A stretch of 64,000 nt of DNA from Herbaspirillum sp. RTI4 (GTDB lineage: Bacteria; Pseudomonadota; Gammaproteobacteria; Burkholderiales; Burkholderiaceae_D), in the NCBI RefSeq assembly GCF_034313965.1, contig NZ_JAVIWQ010000002.1, forward strand, positions 3,472,001-3,536,000, read 5' to 3'. Below the pieces are notes generated by a model. It saw only the letters and a program-made list of their open reading frames with translations. It ran no database searches and was not told the DNA's origin. Below, piece by piece: positions 10,610 through 19,837 of the stretch (position 1 is the first letter of the stretch; each line of letters starts with the position of its first letter). Both the position numbers and the translations under genes were made by a program.

Positions 10610-11803
10610 TTACATTTTTGCTTTAATCAACTTGCCCAGACGCTCAATACCGGCGCGGATTTTTTCCGGCGGAACCGTAACGAAGCTCAGTCGCAAAGTA
10701 TTCGTCTGCGGTGAATTGGCATAGAACGGCGCGCCCGGCACGAAAGCCACGAGCTGTTCGACGGCTTCCGCCAGCAATTGCGTGCTGTTGATATGCGCTG
10801 GCAACGTGACCCAGGTGAACATGCCGCCTTCCGGTTTGGTCCAGGTAACGCCGGCCGGGAAAAATTCGGTCAGCGCATCCATCATCGCCTGGCATTGACC
10901 TGCGTACAGGGTGCGAATGGTCGGGATATGCGTATCGAGGAAACCATCCTTGATCACTTCGTACACCACCATCTGCGTCAGTTGCGCGGTGTGCAGGTCG
11001 GCCGCTTGCTTGGCCTGTTCCAGGCGCTGAATCAATGGCAGCGGCGCCACCACATAGCCGAGACGGATGCCCGGTGTGAGCACCTTGGAGAACGAGCCCA
11101 TGTACACCACGCCGCCCGGATTCATCGACAGCATGGATGGCAGCGTCTTGCCGACATAGCTGAGCGCGCCGTAGGGGTTGTCTTCGATCAGCGGAATGCT
11201 GTGGCGGGCGCAGGCCTCGACCAGCGCCACGCGACGATCGAGCGTCATGGTGCGGCCGGTCGGGTTCTGAAAGTTCGGCAGCGCATACAGCAAGCGACCG
11301 CCTGCACCCAGAGTGTCGATGCTCTCGGCGTGCAAACCCTGGTCATCGCTAGGGAGCGAAACGAATTCCGGCTCATACAGTGAAAATGCCTGCAAGGCCC
11401 CGAGATAGCTCGGCGTTTCGACCAGCACTTTGCTGCCCGGATCGATCAGCACCTTGCCCAGCAGATCCAGTCCCTGCTGCGAACCGGACAGCATCAGCAC
11501 CTGTTCAGGCAGAATTTTTGCGCCATCAGTGGACAGCGAATCCGCAATCCATGCCCGTAAAGGCGCATAGCCGTCGGTCGGACCGTATTGCAGCGCGACC
11601 TTGCCCTGACGCGACAGCACGGCATCGAATGCCTTTTGCATTTGCTCGACCGGGAAGGTTTCAGGTGAAGGCAAGCCACCGGCGAAGGAAGTGATTTCCG
11701 GACGCATCGTGATTTTCAGAATTTCGCGGATGGCCGAGCTTTGCAGACGGCTGGTACGCTGGGCGAACTGCCATGTCATGGGGTGCGGATTATCATTTTT
11801 CAT
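10610..11803 (-). CDS. PLP-dependent aminotransferase, class I/II (LysN / 2-aminoadipate type)
   Basis: 397 residues from the ATG at 11803 (MKNDNPHPMTW). A GTG at 11827 would add eight residues. This is fold-type I: 'SFAGGLPSPETFP' at the start, 'LSGSQQGLDLLGKVL' (phosphate-binding loop), 'PNFQNPTGRTM', 'EDNPYGAL' (PLP-ring Asp) and 'GSFSKVLTPGIRLGY', whose Lys forms the Schiff base. The sequence resembles 2-aminoadipate and aromatic/branched-chain transaminases. The substrate is not certain. The RidA gene lies 80 bp upstream on the same strand, which fits a PLP enzyme that leaks reactive enamines. Confidence 0.9.
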   Translation of the reverse strand: MKNDNPHPMTWQFAQRTSRLQSSAIREILKITMRPEITSFAGGLPSPETFPVEQMQKAFDAVLSRQGKVALQYGPTDGYAPLRAWIADSLSTDGAKILPEQVLMLSGSQQGLDLLGKVLIDPGSKVLVETPSYLGALQAFSLYEPEFVSLPSDDQGLHAESIDTLGAGGRLLYALPNFQNPTGRTMTLDRRVALVEACARHSIPLIEDNPYGALSYVGKTLPSMLSMNPGGVVYMGSFSKVLTPGIRLGYVVAPLPLIQRLEQAKQAADLHTAQLTQMVVYEVIKDGFLDTHIPTIRTLYAGQCQAMMDALTEFFPAGVTWTKPEGGMFTWVTLPAHINSTQLLAEAVEQLVAFVPGAPFYANSPQTNTLRLSFVTVPPEKIRAGIERLGKLIKAKM

Positions 11804-11883
11804 AGGAATGCCAAAAAAAGCTGCCACTCAGGGCAATCGGACGGGAATCCGGCGCTGCTCACAGCACCAGATCAATCAGGAGA

Positions 11884-12342
11884 TCAAACCAGTTCGGCGA
11901 TCAATTCAATTTCGACACAAGCGCCCATAGGAAGCTGCGCGACGCCGAAAGCGGAACGGGCATGCTTGCCCTGTTCGCCGAAGACTTCGTTAAACAGCTC
12001 GGAAGCGCCGTTAGTGACCAGATGCTGCTCGGTAAAATCGCCGGTCGAATTGACCAGACTCATCAGTTTGACGATGCGCTTGACGCGGCTGAGATCGCCA
12101 TCGCAAGCGGCCTGTAGCGTCGTCAGAAGATCAATGGCGATACCGCGCGCCGCCAGTTTGCCTTCTTCGGTGGAAATATTCTTGCCGAACTGCCCTTCCC
12201 AAACCTTGCCGTCTTTTTTAGCCAGATGCCCGGACAAGAACACGGTCTTGCCGGCCTGAGCAGACATCACATAAGCCGCCGCTGGCGCAGCCGCCATAGG
12301 CAATTCGATTTGCAAGGCTTTCAGTTTTTCATAAACAGACAT
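11884..12342 (-). CDS. RidA family reactive enamine/imine deaminase
   Basis: 152 residues from the ATG at 12342 (MSVYEKLKAL), which has a GGGGTG-type ribosome-binding site. An upstream start would add only seven residues. The YjgF/RidA fold is visible in 'VFLSGHLAKKDGKVWEGQFG', 'TLQAACDGDLSRVKRIVKLMSLV' and 'RSAFGVAQLPMGACVEIELIAE'. It belongs to the longer YjgF-like subgroup (about 150 residues) rather than the 128-residue RidA type. Such proteins hydrolyse 2-aminoacrylate-type intermediates made by PLP enzymes. It precedes the aminotransferase gene, so the two probably work together. Confidence 0.9.
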   Translation of the reverse strand: MSVYEKLKALQIELPMAAAPAAAYVMSAQAGKTVFLSGHLAKKDGKVWEGQFGKNISTEEGKLAARGIAIDLLTTLQAACDGDLSRVKRIVKLMSLVNSTGDFTEQHLVTNGASELFNEVFGEQGKHARSAFGVAQLPMGACVEIELIAELV

Positions 12343-12527
12343 AGACACCCCAATCACGATCATGGAAATACGATTAAAACAATTACAACACCACTCGCTT
12401 GCAGCCCGGTCGACAGAACAGAATCCAACATGCTACCCGCTTAAGCCCCTGATTATCGCAAATATGCACCTCCAGCGATACCGTACCCTCTATTGTGACA
12501 TTCCGGGCCAATCGGCGCTGACGGCGC

Positions 12528-13403
12528 TCAGGCCAGACGACGCACTGCGGTACGCCGTCCCAGCATCACGACCGAGATCACCAGCAAAGCGAACAGAAAG
12601 TGCGACATCTGCCATTTTTCCCCGACAATCACGGCCGCGCCGATCAGCGTCATGAACGGCTGTAACAACTGCATCTGCCCGACACGGGCAATGCCGCCCA
12701 GCGCCAGCCCCTTGTACCAAAAGAAGAAGCCGATGAACATCGAAAACAGCGATACATAGGCAAATCCCAGCCAGGCCTGCGGCGAGGCACGCACGCCATA
12801 CGTCCAGCCCAACCACAGCGTCACAGGAAGCAGCACCGGCAGCGACAGCACCAGCGCCCAGCAAATCACTTGCTGGCCACCCATGGTTTGCGACAGACGC
12901 CCACCCTCGGCATATCCCATCGCCGCTGCCAGCACCGCCGCAAACAAGGCCAGATCCGCCTCCTGCAAACCGCCGCCGCCCTGCATCAGCGCAAAGACGA
13001 TCACAATGCCGCTCCCCGCCACCGCCGCCAGCCAGAATCCGTTGGAAGGCCGCTCACCAAAGCGCAAAGCGCCGAACAATGCCGTCGCCAGCGGCAAAAT
13101 ACCCAGCACGACCGCGCCATGCGCCGCCGGCACCTGCCGCATCGCCATCGAACTCAGCAAAGGAAAACCAACCACCACGCCCAGCGCCGTAATCGCCAGC
13201 GCGCGCCATTGTTGTCCCACGGGACGGGGGGCTTTGCGATAACGTAACAGGACGATAGCGAAACAACCCGCCACAACCGCACGACCGAAAGCCACCAGCG
13301 CCGGGTGCAGATCGGCAACGGCAAGCCGGGTGAACGGCAGCGTCAGGCTGAAAATCGCCACGCCGGCCAGTCCCAGCCACATCCCTTTTGATTCGTTCTC
13401 CAT
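12528..13403 (-). CDS. EamA/DMT-family transporter
   Basis: 291 residues from the ATG at 13403 (MENESKGMWLGLAGVAIF), which has AAGGGA six bases upstream. The frame is open much further upstream, but that region is the divergent promoter. There are ten hydrophobic segments in two EamA repeats, with 'SLTLPFTRLAV' in the first and 'SMFIGFFFWYKGLALGGIARVGQMQLLQPFMTL' characteristic of the second. It is an inner-membrane exporter of amino acids or related metabolites. It is divergent from the MocR-type regulator at 13499, a common pairing in which the regulator senses a PLP- or amino-acid-linked signal and controls the exporter. Confidence 0.9.
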   Translation of the reverse strand: MENESKGMWLGLAGVAIFSLTLPFTRLAVADLHPALVAFGRAVVAGCFAIVLLRYRKAPRPVGQQWRALAITALGVVVGFPLLSSMAMRQVPAAHGAVVLGILPLATALFGALRFGERPSNGFWLAAVAGSGIVIVFALMQGGGGLQEADLALFAAVLAAAMGYAEGGRLSQTMGGQQVICWALVLSLPVLLPVTLWLGWTYGVRASPQAWLGFAYVSLFSMFIGFFFWYKGLALGGIARVGQMQLLQPFMTLIGAAVIVGEKWQMSHFLFALLVISVVMLGRRTAVRRLA

Positions 13404-13447
13404 TCCCATTCCCTTTTTTATGAGAATGATATTAAACGGCAAACCCA

Positions 13448-13462
13448 GTACAGTACCTGTAC
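13448..13462. promoter_or_regulatory. Perfect dyad GTACAG-N3-CTGTAC, candidate MocR operator
   Basis: A 15-bp perfect inverted repeat lies midway in the 95-bp spacer between the divergent EamA and MocR genes. Its position and symmetry fit a GntR-type winged-helix dimer site controlling one or both promoters. This is inference from position and symmetry only. Confidence 0.6.
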
Positions 13463-13498
13463 AATTTAGCAGATACACTGACTCACTGTTACGGCTCA

Positions 13499-14956
13499 AT
13501 GACCATGCCACTTCCACAAATTTCAACTCTTGGCTCCCCCTCCACCCTGCTCTCGCGTGATAGCGGTGTGTCGCTGGTAGAGCAAATCGTGCATGCGATA
13601 CAACTGCGCATCGACGACAAGATGCTGCGTACCGGTGCGCGTCTGCCATCGATACGGGAGTTCGCGCTCCAGCACAAGGTCTCGCGCTTTACCGTGGTCG
13701 AAGCCTATGAACGGCTGGTCGCCACCGGATTTCTCGATTCGCGTCGCGGCGCAGGATTTTTTGTAAGGGAGCGCGCCTCACTGGTGGCCAAGAGTCCCGG
13801 TCACAGCGGCGCGGCGGAGCCGCAGCAAATGGATGTCGCCTGGCTGATCCGCAACATATTCCGCCAGATGCCTGCGCAAAAAGTTCCGGGCTCAGGACTG
13901 CTCCCGTCCGACTGGATGGACGGCGCGCTGATCGCCAACGGTTTGCGCGCCCTCAGCCGGGGCAATCAGAACCAGTTGCTCAGCAATGGCACTCCGGAGG
14001 GCTTTCTTCCCTTACGCCAGCAATTGCAAACCAAGCTGGCCGATATCGATATCGCCGCAGAGCCGGGACAAATCCTGCTGACCTCCGGCGTGACGCAAGG
14101 ACTGGATTTGATCGCACGGCATTTTCTGCAACCCGGAGACGTGGTTTTCGTGGACGATCCGGCCTGGTTTCTGATGTTCGGCTCCTTCGCCACCCTCGGC
14201 GCCAAAGTGATCGGCATCCCGCGCCTGCAAGACGGCCCGGATATCGAGCAGCTGGCCGCACTGGCGGCGCTGCACAAGCCAAAACTATTCGTCATCAACT
14301 CCATCCTGCACAATCCCAGCTCCACCTCTCTTTCCGCCGCCAAGGCGTTTCAGGTGCTACGTCTGGCGCAGGAACATGATTTTTACATCGTCGAAGATGA
14401 TATTTACTGCGACATGCATCCGGGCGCAGGCGTGCAGGCGGTCACCCGGATCGCTGCCCTGGATCAGTTGCAACGGGTGATTTACCTGAGCAGTTTCTCT
14501 AAAATTCTGTCGTATAGCCTGCGCGTGGGTTTTATCGCTGCCGCACCGGAATTAATCCGCCTTCTGACCGACCGCAAGATGCTCAGCACCCTCACTTCGC
14601 CCGAGCTAGGCGAGCGTCTGGTGCATAAAATTCTCTCTGAAGGACACTATCGCAAGCATGTGGACCGTCTGCGGCAACGGCTGGACGGCGTGCGCGAACG
14701 CACCGTGCGCCATCTCGAACGCATAGGTCTGCGCATCGATATCGCCCCGGTCGCCGGCATGTTCGTCTGGGCTGACGCCGGCTGCGACACCAATGTCCTG
14801 ACGGAAAAAGCGATGGCCGAAGGTTATCTGCTGGCGCCGGGCAGCCTGTTTTCTCCGGGGCAACTGCCCTCCTCCCGCATGCGACTGAACGTGGCGGCAA
14901 TGGAAGAGCCGGGCATCTGGCGTTTTTTGCAGCGCGAGATGGATCAGCGGCAGTAA
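13499..14956 (+). CDS. MocR-family transcriptional regulator (GntR HTH fused to aminotransferase-like domain)
   Basis: 485 residues. The N-terminal GntR winged helix reads 'SLVEQIVHAIQLRIDDKML', 'GARLPSIREFALQHKVSRFT' and 'VVEAYERLVATGFLDSRRGAG'. A linker leads to a fold-type I aminotransferase-like domain with 'LTSGVTQGLDLI', 'EDDIYCDMHPG' and 'YLSSFSKILSYSLRVGFIAA', whose Lys should bind PLP. MocR proteins use PLP or a PLP-amino acid aldimine as effector. It is divergent from the EamA exporter, its likely target. A second ATG two codons in (MPLPQ) is an alternative start. Confidence 0.92.
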   Translation: MTMPLPQISTLGSPSTLLSRDSGVSLVEQIVHAIQLRIDDKMLRTGARLPSIREFALQHKVSRFTVVEAYERLVATGFLDSRRGAGFFVRERASLVAKSPGHSGAAEPQQMDVAWLIRNIFRQMPAQKVPGSGLLPSDWMDGALIANGLRALSRGNQNQLLSNGTPEGFLPLRQQLQTKLADIDIAAEPGQILLTSGVTQGLDLIARHFLQPGDVVFVDDPAWFLMFGSFATLGAKVIGIPRLQDGPDIEQLAALAALHKPKLFVINSILHNPSSTSLSAAKAFQVLRLAQEHDFYIVEDDIYCDMHPGAGVQAVTRIAALDQLQRVIYLSSFSKILSYSLRVGFIAAAPELIRLLTDRKMLSTLTSPELGERLVHKILSEGHYRKHVDRLRQRLDGVRERTVRHLERIGLRIDIAPVAGMFVWADAGCDTNVLTEKAMAEGYLLAPGSLFSPGQLPSSRMRLNVAAMEEPGIWRFLQREMDQRQ

Positions 14957-14970
14957 AAATGACCTGCGCA

Positions 14971-15025
14971 AATGGCCTACGAATGGCCTACGAATGGCTT
15001 ACGAATGAGCCGAGAATGGCCTGCG
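14971..15025. repeat. Five 11-bp tandem repeats, AATGGCCTACG-like
   Basis: Two identical AATGGCCTACG units are followed by AATGGCTTACG, AATGAGCCGAG and AATGGCCTGCG, all in register. A related AATGACCTGCG lies just upstream at 14958. The repeat sits between the MocR gene and the htpG promoter and is not coding in any supported frame. Confidence 0.8.
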
Positions 15026-15048
15026 CGGCCTGTCCCTTCAACGCCCCG

Positions 15049-15076
15049 CTTGAAATTACCCTGCCCGGCCCCATTT
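15049..15076 (+). promoter_or_regulatory. Sigma-32 heat-shock promoter for htpG
   Basis: The -35 element CTTGAAA (15049-15055) and the -10 element CCCCATTT (15069-15076) are separated by 13 bp. This is an essentially perfect match to the RpoH consensus CTTGAAA-N(11-15)-CCCCATNT. It lies 127 bp before the htpG start, so a 5' leader of roughly 120 nt is expected. Confidence 0.9.
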
Positions 15077-15202
15077 TTCATACAATGCGCGTCGGGACTG
15101 ATGTGCCGCTTGCCTTCCCGCCACTTCGGCAGGAGCGACAAATGGCCATCCACGACGTCATATCTTCCAAGACCACATCTTCATTTAACGAGGTAAAACA
15201 AC

Positions 15203-17116
15203 ATGGCCGCATCCGAAAAGCAAACCCTGGGATTCCAGGCGGAAGTCAAACAACTGTTGCAGTTGATGATTCACTCGCTGTATTCCAACAAAGAAATTTT
15301 CCTGCGCGAACTGGTTTCCAACGCCTCTGACGCCGCAGACAAATTGCGCTTCGAAGCAATCAACAACGATGCCTTGTTCGAAGGCGATGCCGAACTCAAA
15401 ATAAAAATTACCTTCGACAAGACCGCCCGCACCATCACCATTTCTGACAACGGCATCGGCATGAACCGCGACGATGCGGTATCCCATCTGGGCACCATCG
15501 CCAAATCCGGCACCAAGGAATTTTTCTCGCGGCTGTCGGGCGACCAGCAAAAAGATGCCGCTCTCATCGGCCAGTTCGGTGTCGGCTTCTACTCCGCCTT
15601 CATCGTCGCCGATAGAATCACCGTGGAAAGCCGCCGCGCCGGCATGCCTGCCGCAGAAGGCGTGCGCTGGGAATCCGAAGGCGCAGGCGACTTCACTATC
15701 GAAGCCATCGACAAGGCAGGTCGCGGCACCGATGTCATCCTGCATCTGCGCGCCGACGAAGATGAGTTCCTTTCCGACTGGAAACTGAAATCCATCGTGC
15801 GCAAGTACTCCGACCATATCTCGCTGCCTATCCTGATGCAGAAAGAAGAATGGGACGAAGAGAAAAAAGAATCCGTCGTCACTGAAGAATTCGAAACGGT
15901 CAATCAGGCCAGCGCCTTGTGGGCGCGCAGCAAATCCGACATTACGCCAGAGCAATACGAAGAGTTCTACAAGCACGTTTCTCACGACTTCCAGGCACCG
16001 CTGACCTACACGCACAACCGCGTCGAAGGCCGCAGCGAATACACACAACTGCTGTACGTGCCGGAGCATGCCCCGTTCGACCTGTGGGATCGCAACAAGC
16101 GCGGCGGACTCAAGCTCTACGTCAAGCGCGTCTTCATCATGGACGATGCGGAACAACTGATGCCGGTGTATCTGCGCTTCGTCAAGGGCGTGATCGACTC
16201 GGCCGACCTGCCGCTGAATGTCTCCCGCGAAATTCTGCAAGAGTCGCGCGACGTCAAAGCCATCCGCGAAGGTTCCACCAAGCGCGTGCTGAGTCTGCTG
16301 GAAGAACTGGCCAATAACGACGAGCAAACAGAAAAAGACAAGTACGCCGCTTTCTGGAAAGAATTCGGACAGCTGCTCAAGGAAGGCATAGGCGAAGACG
16401 CGGCCAACAAGGATCGCATCGCCAAGCTGCTGCGCTTCGCATCGACCCATAACGAGGGCGATGCGCAAACCACTTCGCTGGCCGACTACGTGGCGCGGAT
16501 GAAGGAAGGCCAGACCAAGATTTATTACGTCACCGGCGAAAATTATCAGGCGGCAAAAAACAGCCCGCATCTGGAAATTTTCCGTAAAAAAGGCGTGGAA
16601 GTATTGCTGCTGACCGATCGCGTCGATGAATGGATGCTGTCCTTCCTGCAGGATTTCGAAGGCAAGGAATTAGCTTCGGTCGCCAAGGGTGGACTCGATC
16701 TCGGCCAGCTGGAAAACGAGGAAGAGAAAAAACAGCACGAAGAAACCGAGACCCAATACAAGGATCTGGTCGAAAAAATGAAAGCCGTGCTGGGCGATGA
16801 AGCCAAGGACGTGCGCGTCAGTTTCCGCCTGACCGACTCCCCGGCCTGCCTCGTTGCGGACGAACACGAATTGTCAGGCAATCTGGTGCGCATGTTAAAA
16901 GCGGCCGGACAGAGTGCGCCGGAATCGAAACCCATCCTGGAAATCAATCCCGACCATCCTCTAGTGCAACGTCTGAAATACGAAGACGCCAAGTTCGACG
17001 ACTGGACCCACATCCTGTTCGATCAGGCTTTGCTGGCCGAAGGCGGCGCATTAACGGACCCTTCAGGTTTCGTTAAGCGACTCAATGCTATGCTGTTAGG
17101 CATGACTGGAAAATAA
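15203..17116 (+). CDS. htpG: Molecular chaperone HtpG (Hsp90)
   Basis: 637 residues, full family length. The GHKL ATPase carries '[19 protein letters not shown]' (catalytic Glu36, Mg-binding Asn40), 'ISDNGIGM' and '[15 protein letters not shown]'. The middle domain has '[11 protein letters not shown]' and the catalytic-loop region '[15 protein letters not shown]'. The C-terminal domain mediates dimerisation. A cytosolic ATP-dependent chaperone for client proteins under stress. GAGG precedes the ATG. A sigma-32 promoter upstream and a strong terminator downstream make it a single-gene heat-shock unit. Confidence 0.97.
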   Translation: MAASEKQTLGFQAEVKQLLQLMIHSLYSNKEIFLRELVSNASDAADKLRFEAINNDALFEGDAELKIKITFDKTARTITISDNGIGMNRDDAVSHLGTIAKSGTKEFFSRLSGDQQKDAALIGQFGVGFYSAFIVADRITVESRRAGMPAAEGVRWESEGAGDFTIEAIDKAGRGTDVILHLRADEDEFLSDWKLKSIVRKYSDHISLPILMQKEEWDEEKKESVVTEEFETVNQASALWARSKSDITPEQYEEFYKHVSHDFQAPLTYTHNRVEGRSEYTQLLYVPEHAPFDLWDRNKRGGLKLYVKRVFIMDDAEQLMPVYLRFVKGVIDSADLPLNVSREILQESRDVKAIREGSTKRVLSLLEELANNDEQTEKDKYAAFWKEFGQLLKEGIGEDAANKDRIAKLLRFASTHNEGDAQTTSLADYVARMKEGQTKIYYVTGENYQAAKNSPHLEIFRKKGVEVLLLTDRVDEWMLSFLQDFEGKELASVAKGGLDLGQLENEEEKKQHEETETQYKDLVEKMKAVLGDEAKDVRVSFRLTDSPACLVADEHELSGNLVRMLKAAGQSAPESKPILEINPDHPLVQRLKYEDAKFDDWTHILFDQALLAEGGALTDPSGFVKRLNAMLLGMTGK

Positions 17117-17190
17117 GAGTCGCAATCAGTTAAAACGCGTCTCAGGTAATCCAGGTAAGTAACTTCTATTACCTGCTACCTTATTAAATA

Positions 17191-17220
17191 AAACGGCAGC
17201 CAGCGATGGCTGCCGTTTTG
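17191..17220 (+). terminator. Rho-independent terminator of htpG
   Basis: A 12-bp perfect stem AAACGGCAGCCA / TGGCTGCCGTTT with a GCGA tetraloop is followed by a short T run, 74 bp after the htpG stop. Confidence 0.9.
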
Positions 17221-17237
17221 CTTTATCTCCTGCACTT

Positions 17238-17282
17238 TTAGGACTGACGCGCAAAGCCAATTGGCTTTTGCGTCAATCCTAA
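17238..17282. repeat. 45-bp near-perfect inverted repeat
   Basis: The arms start TTAGGA and end TCCTAA and meet at CCAATTGG. Across 22-23 bases per arm I see one mismatch region plus a one-base bulge. It is much longer than a usual terminator and lacks a T run. It could be a REP-like palindrome, a binding site or a structured RNA element. Confidence 0.75.
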
Positions 17283-17515
17283 GCTCGTACCTCGCACCTC
17301 GCACCTCGCATCACCAGAATCACCTCGTCTCTGGATTGCGAACCACTCACCCTATTTCAGCAAAGAACGGCAGCAACGGCCATTTCCGTCGCTGCCCGCA
17401 TTCCATCAACGACTTCTCAGAAAATCGATCAGAGGTCGCTCTTGGCTATCACTTTCGGAGCTCGCTCTCCGACGTAACTCTCAGACGTAACTATTACGCC
17501 GTGAAGGAATCAACA

Positions 17516-18601
17516 ATGGAACAGTGGCTCGATGTAAATACGTTTCTGGGATTAGCCGCCAACGAATGGTGGCGGGCAATCGCGGCGACCGTTGTCAGCT
17601 ATATTTTTATAGTGTCTCTGGCGAAATTCCTTATCGCACGGCTAGAAATTCTGGCAGCCAGAACCGTGACGCGATTGGACGACATGCTCGTTGAAGTGCT
17701 CAAACATACGCATCGATTCGTCATCGCGTTCGCTGCGCTGCTCATAGGTTCCGAGTTTTTAAGCATGACCGGAAAATGGGAAATTCGCATCAGCCATTTA
17801 TGGTTCATCGTCATCGCTGTTCAGATCGCGCTTTGGATCAACCGCGGCTTATCCATCTGGACGACGGAACGACTACAAGGACAGAGCGCCACCTCCCACA
17901 GTCCCATCATTACGACCATGATGGCATGGATATTTCGGGCCTTACTCTGGTCGGTTCTGATTCTCGCCATGCTCTCCAATGTGGGTGTCAATATCACCGC
18001 CTTTGTTGCCAGTCTGGGCGTAGGCGGTGTCGCCGTGGCACTGGCCCTGCAAAGCATCCTGAGCGATCTCTTTGCCTCGGCCGCCATCGGGCTCGACAAA
18101 CCTTTCGAGATCGGCGACTTCATTGTCTTTGGCGATATTGCCGGCAACATCGAACACATTGGATTAAAGACGACCCGCATCCGCAGTCTCAGCGGCGAAC
18201 AAATCGTTTGCAGTAATACGGAGCTGCTCAAAAATACGATTCACAATTACAAGCGCATGAGCGAGCGACGTATTTTGTTCGGCTTTGGCATCACTTATGA
18301 GGCCTCTCCCGAGCAGGTGCGACAAGTGCCGGCGATCGTAAAAAATGCCATCGAATCCGCCGGCACGACGCGTTTCGACCGGGCGCACATGAAAGGCTTT
18401 GGTGAGAGCGCGTTGCAATTTGAGGCGGTTTATTACGTGACCAATCCAGATTACAACCTGTATATGGATATCCAGCAAAGCATCAACCTCGAACTGATGA
18501 CCGAGCTTGCCGCGAATGGCATCCACTTCGCACGCCCCACCCGCACTCTGCACATCGTATCGTCGGGAGAGGTATCGGACAAACTGTCTGAGGAAAATTA
18601 A
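17516..18601 (+). CDS. MscS-family small-conductance mechanosensitive channel
   Basis: 361 residues from the ATG at 17516, which has AAGGA in front. Four hydrophobic segments lie in the first half. The pore helix 'FVASLGVGGVAVALALQSILSDLFASAAIGLDKPFEIGDF' matches the MscS TM3-beta domain, with its Gly/Ala-rich packing and the following 'RSLSGEQIVCSNTELLKNTIHNYKR'. It opens under membrane tension to release solutes. A C-terminal alpha/beta domain follows. It looks monocistronic and is convergent with the next gene. Confidence 0.93.
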   Translation: MEQWLDVNTFLGLAANEWWRAIAATVVSYIFIVSLAKFLIARLEILAARTVTRLDDMLVEVLKHTHRFVIAFAALLIGSEFLSMTGKWEIRISHLWFIVIAVQIALWINRGLSIWTTERLQGQSATSHSPIITTMMAWIFRALLWSVLILAMLSNVGVNITAFVASLGVGGVAVALALQSILSDLFASAAIGLDKPFEIGDFIVFGDIAGNIEHIGLKTTRIRSLSGEQIVCSNTELLKNTIHNYKRMSERRILFGFGITYEASPEQVRQVPAIVKNAIESAGTTRFDRAHMKGFGESALQFEAVYYVTNPDYNLYMDIQQSINLELMTELAANGIHFARPTRTLHIVSSGEVSDKLSEEN

Positions 18602-18643
18602 GCAGGCACGAGACATGCCACCGCTCGATTACCGATCACCTCC

Positions 18644-19102
18644 TCAATGCGTCACCCGTGTTACGCCGCCCGACGACAACAATCGCACCCGCTCACCGAC
18701 TTTGAAATTCTCATCCGCATCCTGCGTGATAGCACGCAGCTCGCCGCTTTCAAGACGGACGGTAATTTCAATTCCGGCGCGCCGGTTAAAGCGATCGCCG
18801 ATCTGATTGCCGAGTACGCCACCCGCCAGCGCACCGACCACACCCGCAGCCAGCGCTCCACGCCCTTGCCCGATAGCCGAACTTGCCGCCAGACCACCGA
18901 GCGCAGCACCGCCAACGGTGCCGACATCGGTGCTACTGCCGCCCTTGTCGATACTCACATTGCGCACCGACTCCACGACCGCCATGCGCACGTTCTGTTC
19001 GCTCTGCGCGCGTCCGGTGCGATAAACACTGGCCGAATCCGATGGCACGGCGCAACCGGTCAGCGCCGTGATAGCAACGACCGCCACGATTACTTTTTTC
19101 AT
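18644..19102 (-). CDS. Glycine-zipper outer-membrane lipoprotein (SlyB/17-kDa antigen-like)
   Basis: 152 residues from the ATG at 19102 (MKKVIVAVVAITALTGC), a clean lipoprotein signal with lipobox LTGC. The middle contains a glycine-zipper 2TM motif: 'GTVGGAALGGLAASSAIGQG' and 'AAGVVGALAGGVLGNQIGDRF'. The tail 'VRLESGELRAITQD...VGERVRLLS' is the small beta domain of SlyB-like proteins. Members stabilise the outer membrane under stress. Convergent with mscS. Confidence 0.9.
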   Translation of the reverse strand: MKKVIVAVVAITALTGCAVPSDSASVYRTGRAQSEQNVRMAVVESVRNVSIDKGGSSTDVGTVGGAALGGLAASSAIGQGRGALAAGVVGALAGGVLGNQIGDRFNRRAGIEITVRLESGELRAITQDADENFKVGERVRLLSSGGVTRVTH

Positions 19103-19258
19103 CTGCGCTCCTGAAGATAAAATGTTGATAGGCAATTAACGAATTTCCCGATTCTGAGAAAAACTGCACATCATTGCCCGTTCAATATTTAAAAAACAGA
19201 GGACTAGAATGATTTTTATCGATTTTAATTTTCATATTTCATTGGCATCACCCATCAG

Positions 19259-19804
19259 ATGACGCACGTAGACGCAACAACAGCACAACGAAAACGCAGC
19301 TTCGCCCCGGTCGTTAACGAGCAGGTGCGGACATTGATACTCGGCAGTTTGCCAGGCGAACGTTCGCTGGCGCAAAGCGAGTATTACGCCCATCCGCAAA
19401 ACAAATTCTGGAAATTGTTATCCGTCATCATCGATACCGATCTGACCGCATTGGCGTATGCAGACAAGCTGCAAACCCTGCTCGCACACGGTATCGGTTT
19501 ATGGGATGTGGTGGCCGAAGCGCAACGCCAAGGCAGTCTGGACAGCCACATCCGGCATCATGTGGGGAATGAACTGACGGGCTTGATCCGCACTTTGCCG
19601 CGGCTAAAAACGATTGCGTTCAATGGCGGCACGGCAGAAAAATTAGGAATAAAAGCGCTGCAAGAAGATGCCCTGCACTACCGGATAGTGCGACTGCCAT
19701 CAAGCAGTCCGGCACACACCCTGGCCTATGCGCTCAAACTGGAACAATGGCAGCGCTTGCTGAACGAGAAAAGGAAAGAAACCGAAAACGAACAAGAAAA
19801 ATAA
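19259..19804 (+). CDS. DNA-deoxyinosine (hypoxanthine) glycosylase, uracil-DNA glycosylase superfamily
   Basis: 181 residues. The N-terminal motif LGSLPGERSLAQSEYYAH followed by PQNKFW is diagnostic of the family-6 hypoxanthine/mismatch uracil glycosylases. The second motif LPSSSPAH is the base-flipping/DNA-intercalation loop. The enzyme would remove hypoxanthine, made by adenine deamination, from DNA to start base-excision repair. No operon partner is evident. The start ATG has no strong ribosome-binding site. Confidence 0.9.
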   Translation: MTHVDATTAQRKRSFAPVVNEQVRTLILGSLPGERSLAQSEYYAHPQNKFWKLLSVIIDTDLTALAYADKLQTLLAHGIGLWDVVAEAQRQGSLDSHIRHHVGNELTGLIRTLPRLKTIAFNGGTAEKLGIKALQEDALHYRIVRLPSSSPAHTLAYALKLEQWQRLLNEKRKETENEQEK

Positions 19805-19837
19805 ACCGCGCAGATCAACAATGTCGAAGACGGTTAA

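Larger units (their letters stand above)
17117..17515. other. Intergenic region htpG - mscS
   Basis: 399 bp without a supported gene. It holds the htpG terminator, a 45-bp inverted repeat (17238-17282) and three 7-bp direct repeats ACCTCGC (about 17289-17309). The frame of the MscS gene is open back to 17261, but the sequence there is composed of these repeats and has no ribosome-binding site, so I do not treat it as coding. Confidence 0.6.

Noticed and set aside
15185..16570. Long open frame (461 codons) antisense to htpG
   Set aside because: Shadow of the GC-rich third positions of htpG. No ribosome-binding site or recognisable motif, while HtpG is certain.
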